From contig CAZGTM010000099.1 in the NCBI GenBank assembly GCA_964528595.1, positions 1-9,769 on the forward strand: DNA of 9,769 nt, read 5' to 3'. The first letter of the stretch is position 1. Each line of letters begins with the position of its first letter. A program made the translations under genes and the position numbers. This document shows, piece by piece, positions 6,327 to 9,769 of this stretch. The notes under the pieces were generated by a model that was not told the DNA's origin, ran no database searches, and worked only from the letters and a program-made list of their open reading frames with translations. Source of the DNA: CAYFKJ01 sp964528595 (lineage in GTDB: Bacteria; Pseudomonadota; Alphaproteobacteria; UBA2966).

Positions 6327-7400
6327 ATGAAAAAGAGTTTTGTTGCATCGACGATCGGATTGATGGGCATGGCGATAATCGCCGTTGCCGGACAACCCGC
6401 CCTGGCCGGCGATATCAACGCCACGGTTGCCGCCGGACATCCGCCGGTTTTCCGCTGGGTCAAACACACCAGCAAAACCTTCATTCCCGCCGTCAGCAAG
6501 GCGCTGGAAGGGTCCGGCCATTCCATCAAATGGAAGGAACAATACGCCGGATCACTGGCCAAGGTCGGCAGTGTGCTGGAAGCCACGGAAGAAGGCCTGG
6601 CCGAAGTCGGCGTCGTCTCCACGGTGTTTGAACCGGCCAAGCTGTCGGTCCAGAACGTCACTTATTACACGCCGTTCGTCTCGTCCGACGCCACGGCGAT
6701 ATCCGACATGATCGATGACCTGCACAAGACCAACAAGGACCTGCAGGCGACTTGGCACGAGAACGGCCTCGAGTACCTCGGCGGCGGCATCGGCATCGAT
6801 GATTACCTGATCATGGCCAAGTTCCCGATCAAGTCCATCGCCGACCTCAAGGGCAAGAAAATCGGCGCGCCGGGACCGGCCGTAAACTGGCTAAAAGGCA
6901 CCGGCGCGGTCGGCGTGTCGGGCAACCTGACGACCTATTACAACGAAATTAAAACGGGCGTTTATGACGGCGTTATCGTATTTGCCTCGGCCGCCTTGCC
7001 CGGCAAGCTTTATGAAGTCGCCCCGCACATCACGCGGATCGGTTTCGGCGCCCAGTACGCCGGCGGCCTGGCGGCCAACAAGGACTGGTACGACGCCCAG
7101 CCCGCGGCCGTTCAAAAAGCCCTTAAGGTCGGCGCCGATGCCATGCGTGTGGCCTATCACAAAGACCTCGAAGCGACCGTCACCAAGTTCCTGGCCATCA
7201 TGAAAACCAAGGGCGCCACCGTGTCGGATGTCGACATGGCTTTCCGCCAGCAATGGGCCAAGGGCATGGATAACGCGGCCAAGGTGTGGGCGGACAAACT
7301 CGACAAGGCCGGCAAGAACGGCACCGCGGTGCTCAACAACTACATGAATGCGATGCGCGCCGCCGGGGCCAAACCGGTGCGCAACTGGGATCAGAACTAA
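6327..7400 (+). CDS. TRAP transporter periplasmic substrate-binding protein (DctP-like)
   Basis: This 357-residue solute-binding protein captures the substrate in the periplasm for the two permease genes downstream. Residues 1-27 are a classic Sec signal peptide: basic MKK start, hydrophobic core, and cleavage after ALA27. The mature part has the TRAP pattern: a 'GSLAKVGSVLEATEEGLAEVGVV' helix region, then 'YTPF', then 'ikSIADLKGKKI' near 168-179. At the position of the conserved carboxylate-binding arginine of SiaP (Arg147 in KLRVP) this protein has Gly180 (KKIGAPG). The ligand may therefore not be a simple carboxylate, or may be held differently. The ATG at 6327 has GGGAGG 8 bases upstream. 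It lies 50 bases after the GntR gene. Assignment to TRAP is strong. The ligand is unknown. Confidence 0.92.
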   Translation: MKKSFVASTIGLMGMAIIAVAGQPALAGDINATVAAGHPPVFRWVKHTSKTFIPAVSKALEGSGHSIKWKEQYAGSLAKVGSVLEATEEGLAEVGVVSTVFEPAKLSVQNVTYYTPFVSSDATAISDMIDDLHKTNKDLQATWHENGLEYLGGGIGIDDYLIMAKFPIKSIADLKGKKIGAPGPAVNWLKGTGAVGVSGNLTTYYNEIKTGVYDGVIVFASAALPGKLYEVAPHITRIGFGAQYAGGLAANKDWYDAQPAAVQKALKVGADAMRVAYHKDLEATVTKFLAIMKTKGATVSDVDMAFRQQWAKGMDNAAKVWADKLDKAGKNGTAVLNNYMNAMRAAGAKPVRNWDQN

Positions 7401-7430
7401 GCCCGGTTCCATATCGTTTTGAAGCGGGAC

Positions 7431-7994
7431 ATGCCGGAAAAATCCGCCTTGTGGTCGTCGTTCGATACCACAAGGCGGATTATCGATTTCCTGACCAAGG
7501 TGCTCAACATGCTGGGCACCGGCCTCATCCTTTTGCTGGTTCTGCTGATTAATTCCGACGTTGTCGGCCGCGCCTTGTTCGGCGCCCCGGTGTCGGGCGT
7601 GCCGGAAATGGTTTCGCTGTCCATCGTCGCCATCGTCTTCCTACAGATCGCCCAAACCGTCAGTGTCGGCCGCCTGACCCGCTCAGATGCGTTGCTCGGC
7701 GTGGTTGCGCGGAGATGGCCGCGGCTGCGGCAGGTTTTTGAGAGCGTCTATAATCTGCTGTCGGCCGGTTTGCTGATCATCCTGTTTTCATCCAGCCTGG
7801 GATTGTTCGAAAAGAGCTGGCGCAAACAGACCTTCGTCGGCTCGGTTGGCGATTTCACGGCTCCGGTTTGGCCGGTGAAACTGATCATTCTGATCGGCTG
7901 CGCCGCGCTCGTCCTGCAGTTTGCCTTGGGTGCGGTCAAAGCCTTCCTGCCCGAGGACGCGACAGGGAAGTCAGGTGCCTATGACGACGTTTGA
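7431..7994 (+). CDS. TRAP transporter small permease (DctQ family)
   Basis: This 187-residue inner-membrane protein has four hydrophobic segments at about 27-43, 57-78, 105-126 and 148-168, which is the DctQ topology. Family marks include 'NSDVVGRALFGAPVSGVPEM' between helices 1 and 2, TRSD after helix 2, and 'APVWPVK' before helix 4. It partners the large permease in sodium-dependent TRAP uptake. The ATG at 7431 is chosen, with an in-frame TTG at 7419 as the alternative. Neither has a strong ribosome binding site. A perfect 15-bp inverted repeat starts 10 bases after this ATG and probably affects translation. It begins 30 bases after the binding-protein stop and overlaps the large permease by 14 bases. 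Confidence 0.88.
   Translation: MPEKSALWSSFDTTRRIIDFLTKVLNMLGTGLILLLVLLINSDVVGRALFGAPVSGVPEMVSLSIVAIVFLQIAQTVSVGRLTRSDALLGVVARRWPRLRQVFESVYNLLSAGLLIILFSSSLGLFEKSWRKQTFVGSVGDFTAPVWPVKLIILIGCAALVLQFALGAVKAFLPEDATGKSGAYDDV
7441..7481 (+). repeat. Perfect 15-bp inverted repeat inside the 5' end of the small permease gene
   Basis: The left arm AATCCGCCTTGTGGT (7441-7455) and right arm ACCACAAGGCGGATT (7467-7481) are exact reverse complements around an 11-base loop. The stem contains 8 G-C pairs. No T-tract follows, so it is not a normal intrinsic terminator. It sits at codons 4-17 of the permease gene and within 81 bases of the binding-protein stop. There it could protect the upstream message from 3' exonucleases and dampen permease translation. 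The repeat is certain, the role is inferred. Confidence 0.75.
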
Positions 7995-9288
7995 TATCGG
8001 CCTGACCTCGCTGATCGTCATGGTGATCCTGGTCTACGCCGGGATGTTCGTGCCCATCGCTCTGATGCTGTGTTCTTATGCCGGCGTTTGGGCGATCAAG
8101 GGCTCGTCGGTTCTGGCCGGCAAGTTGCTGGCGCTGGCAGCCTACGATTCCATCGCCAGTTATTACTTCGGCGTGGTGCCGGTGTTTGTCCTGATGGGTT
8201 TCATCGTTCAGGTTACCGGCGTCGGTCGTGACGCCTTCGATGTCGCCAATTTCGTCTTCCGGCGCATTCGCGGCGGTCTCGGGGTCGGCACCGTCGGCGC
8301 CAACGCCATATTTGCCGCCATCACCGGTATTTCGATCGCCTCGGCCGCTGTCTTCACCCGCCTGGCCGTGCCGGAGATGCTGCGTCATGGCTACACCGAG
8401 CGCTTTGCCGTCGGCGTCGTCGCCGGATCGTCGGTTCTCGGTATGCTGATCCCGCCAAGTTTGCTGCTGATCCTCTACGGTATTCTGACCGAACAATCGG
8501 TCGGCGATCTTTTTCTGGCCGGTATCCTGCCGGGCATCGTTCTGGCCATGCTGTTCGGACTGACCGTTATTCTGATGGCCTATTTCTGGCCCGGGTTTAT
8601 CGGCTCAAACCTGTCGCCCTCGAAGGAAGGCGACATCAGTTTCGCCGATCTGATCCGCAAAAGCGCGCCCATCGTCATTCTTATCGGGCTGGTGCTGGGC
8701 GGCATTTACTCGGGCTGGTTCACGCCAGTCGAATCGGGGGCGGTCGGCTGTATCGCCGCAATTGTCATCGGCCTGGTGCGGCGGTCGCTGACGTGGTCGG
8801 ATTTCTGGTCGGTGCTGACCGATACCGGCATCGTCACGGCCAGTATCTGTTTCCTGATTATCGCCGCCCAGATGTATTCCCGCATGCTGGCGATCTCCGG
8901 CCTGCCGGCCGAGTTCGGCAACTGGATCGCCGGCGCAGATATCGGTTTCTGGGGTGTGGTGCTGGCTTATGTTGCGTTGGTTATCGTCATGGGCACCATC
9001 CTGGATTCGTCCTCGATCATGCTGATCCTGGTGCCGATTATCCTGCCGGTCATGGTCTCGCTGAACACCGACCTGATCTGGTTCGGCATCGTCACCATTA
9101 TCGCCGTCGAGATAGGTTTGCTGACCCCACCCTTCGGCATTTCGGTCTACGTCATCAAATCGACGCTGGAGGACCAGACGATTTCGCTCGGCAGCATATT
9201 TGCCGGCGCGGCGCCATTTGCATTGATGATGCTGCTGGCATTAGCCTTGGTTTTGGCGTTCCCGATCCTGACGACGGGACTGCTCTGA
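7981..9288 (+). CDS. TRAP transporter large permease (DctM family)
   Basis: The product is a 435-residue, strongly hydrophobic inner-membrane protein of normal DctM length with about a dozen membrane segments. It is the ion-coupled translocation subunit. Family signatures are clear: the 'GISIASAAVFTRLAVPEM' segment, then GSSVLGMLIPPSLLLILYG, 'GWFTPVESGAVG' in the middle, and ILDSSSIMLILVPI followed by IGLLTPPFGI near the end. The ATG at 7981 overlaps the small permease gene by 14 bases, suggesting translational coupling. An in-frame TTG at 7921 would extend it into that gene and is unlikely. Together with the two preceding genes it makes a complete tripartite TRAP system. Confidence 0.94.
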   Translation: MTTFDIGLTSLIVMVILVYAGMFVPIALMLCSYAGVWAIKGSSVLAGKLLALAAYDSIASYYFGVVPVFVLMGFIVQVTGVGRDAFDVANFVFRRIRGGLGVGTVGANAIFAAITGISIASAAVFTRLAVPEMLRHGYTERFAVGVVAGSSVLGMLIPPSLLLILYGILTEQSVGDLFLAGILPGIVLAMLFGLTVILMAYFWPGFIGSNLSPSKEGDISFADLIRKSAPIVILIGLVLGGIYSGWFTPVESGAVGCIAAIVIGLVRRSLTWSDFWSVLTDTGIVTASICFLIIAAQMYSRMLAISGLPAEFGNWIAGADIGFWGVVLAYVALVIVMGTILDSSSIMLILVPIILPVMVSLNTDLIWFGIVTIIAVEIGLLTPPFGISVYVIKSTLEDQTISLGSIFAGAAPFALMMLLALALVLAFPILTTGLL

Positions 9289-9314
9289 GGCGAAACAACC
9301 GACAAGGCGGAACC

Positions 9315-9769
9315 GTGGCGCGTATCAAAACCATTGCTCGGGAAGACCTCGGTGAATTTGCCGAGACATTTGAGCGTATCGAGGCAGCCTCAGGCTTCGT
9401 CCCCAACAGTCTGCTGACCATGGCGCACCGGCCCAGTTTGCTGGCGACGTTCCTGCCGTTGGCCTTCGAGGTGCTGGTGGGCGAAAGTTCGCTGCCGCAG
9501 GGCCTGAGGAACCTCGTCGCCAATGTCGCCAGCCGATCGGCCGGCTGCCAGTACTGTATCGCTCACACCGCCGACGCCTCCGCCAAGGCCGGTGTCGAGG
9601 CGGAAAAAATCGCCGCCGTATTTCAGTACGAAACCGATCCGTTGTTTTCCGAAGCCGAACGCGCCGCCCTTCACCTCGCCCAATGCGCCGCCAGCGTACC
9701 GAACTTGGCCGGCGACGATGATTTCGAACGCCTGCGCCGGCATTATTCCGAAGAACAAATTGTCGAGAT
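9315..9769 (+). CDS. Carboxymuconolactone decarboxylase/AhpD-like protein, cut by window end
   Basis: The first 151 codons of an open frame are visible and run off the right edge. The frame encodes a CMD/AhpD-fold protein with the redox motif Cys78-Gln-Tyr-Cys81-Ile-Ala-His84 (AGCQYCIAHTADAS). The segment before it, 'FVPNSLLTMAHRPSLLATFLPL', is typical of peroxidase-related CMD proteins. The CxxC and His suggest a thiol peroxidase or reductase-like activity rather than the true decarboxylase, which lacks the CxxC pair. The start is a GTG at 9315 with AAGGCGG 4 bases upstream. It begins 26 bases after the large permease stop, so it is probably in the same operon. It could detoxify or process a product of the pathway. 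Confidence 0.85.
   Translation, partial: MARIKTIAREDLGEFAETFERIEAASGFVPNSLLTMAHRPSLLATFLPLAFEVLVGESSLPQGLRNLVANVASRSAGCQYCIAHTADASAKAGVEAEKIAAVFQYETDPLFSEAERAALHLAQCAASVPNLAGDDDFERLRRHYSEEQIVE

Noticed and set aside
6891..7412. 173-residue minus-strand frame opposite the binding-protein gene
   Set aside because: It is antisense to a clear TRAP protein, with His/Gly/Val-rich shadow composition and no domain.
7936..8496. 186-residue minus-strand frame opposite the large permease
   Set aside because: Its Asp/His/Gln-rich composition is typical of an antisense reading of membrane-protein codons. No support.
1..9769. CRISPR array, insertion sequence, tRNA or rRNA
   Set aside because: I saw no spaced direct repeats, transposase motifs or RNA-gene signatures on either strand.

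Overview
The window looks like chromosomal DNA of a GC-rich proteobacterium, probably an alphaproteobacterium with a Rhodospirillales-like gene style. This rests on codon use, the many TRAP and GntR genes, and close gene packing, and it is an inference rather than a taxonomic identification. I see no mobile element, CRISPR array, tRNA or rRNA. One run of exactly 100 N (3474-3573) is an assembly gap that falls between two genes.

Left part (1-1803): a small minus-strand pair, a GFA-type zinc protein (250-672) followed by a DUF1059 protein (18-212), diverges from a LysR/GcvA-type regulator on the plus strand (812-1693). The 139-base divergent spacer carries a dyad that could be an operator. The LysR gene converges on the next cluster across about 110 bases with no convincing terminator.

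Central and right part (1804-9769): a two-armed catabolic locus built around a 163-base AT-rich divergent control region (5400-5562). The minus-strand arm runs FAH-family hydrolase (4398-5399), MBL-fold metallo-hydrolase (from 4379 into the gap), cyclase-family metallo-hydrolase (out of the gap to 2832) and SMP-30/gluconolactonase-like lactonase (1804-2817). Visible spacings are 18 and 14 bases, as expected for one operon. The plus-strand arm runs GntR/FCD regulator of CsiR type (5563-6276), a complete TRAP transporter (periplasmic binding protein 6327-7400, small permease 7431-7994, large permease 7981-9288), and a carboxymuconolactone decarboxylase/AhpD-like gene cut by the window end (9315-9769).

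The simplest reading is that the TRAP system imports a small organic compound, the hydrolases open and cleave it or its lactone or ring intermediates, and the GntR protein senses it and controls both arms. The substrate cannot be read from the sequence. Two residue changes make it less predictable than usual. The binding protein has Gly180 where DctP-type TRAP proteins normally carry the carboxylate-clamping arginine, and the MBL enzyme has HxNxDH in place of HxHxDH. Non-coding structure is also notable: a perfect 15-bp inverted repeat just inside the small permease gene, tandem hairpins at the GntR/binding-protein junction, and a nested, terminator-like dyad in the divergent control region.
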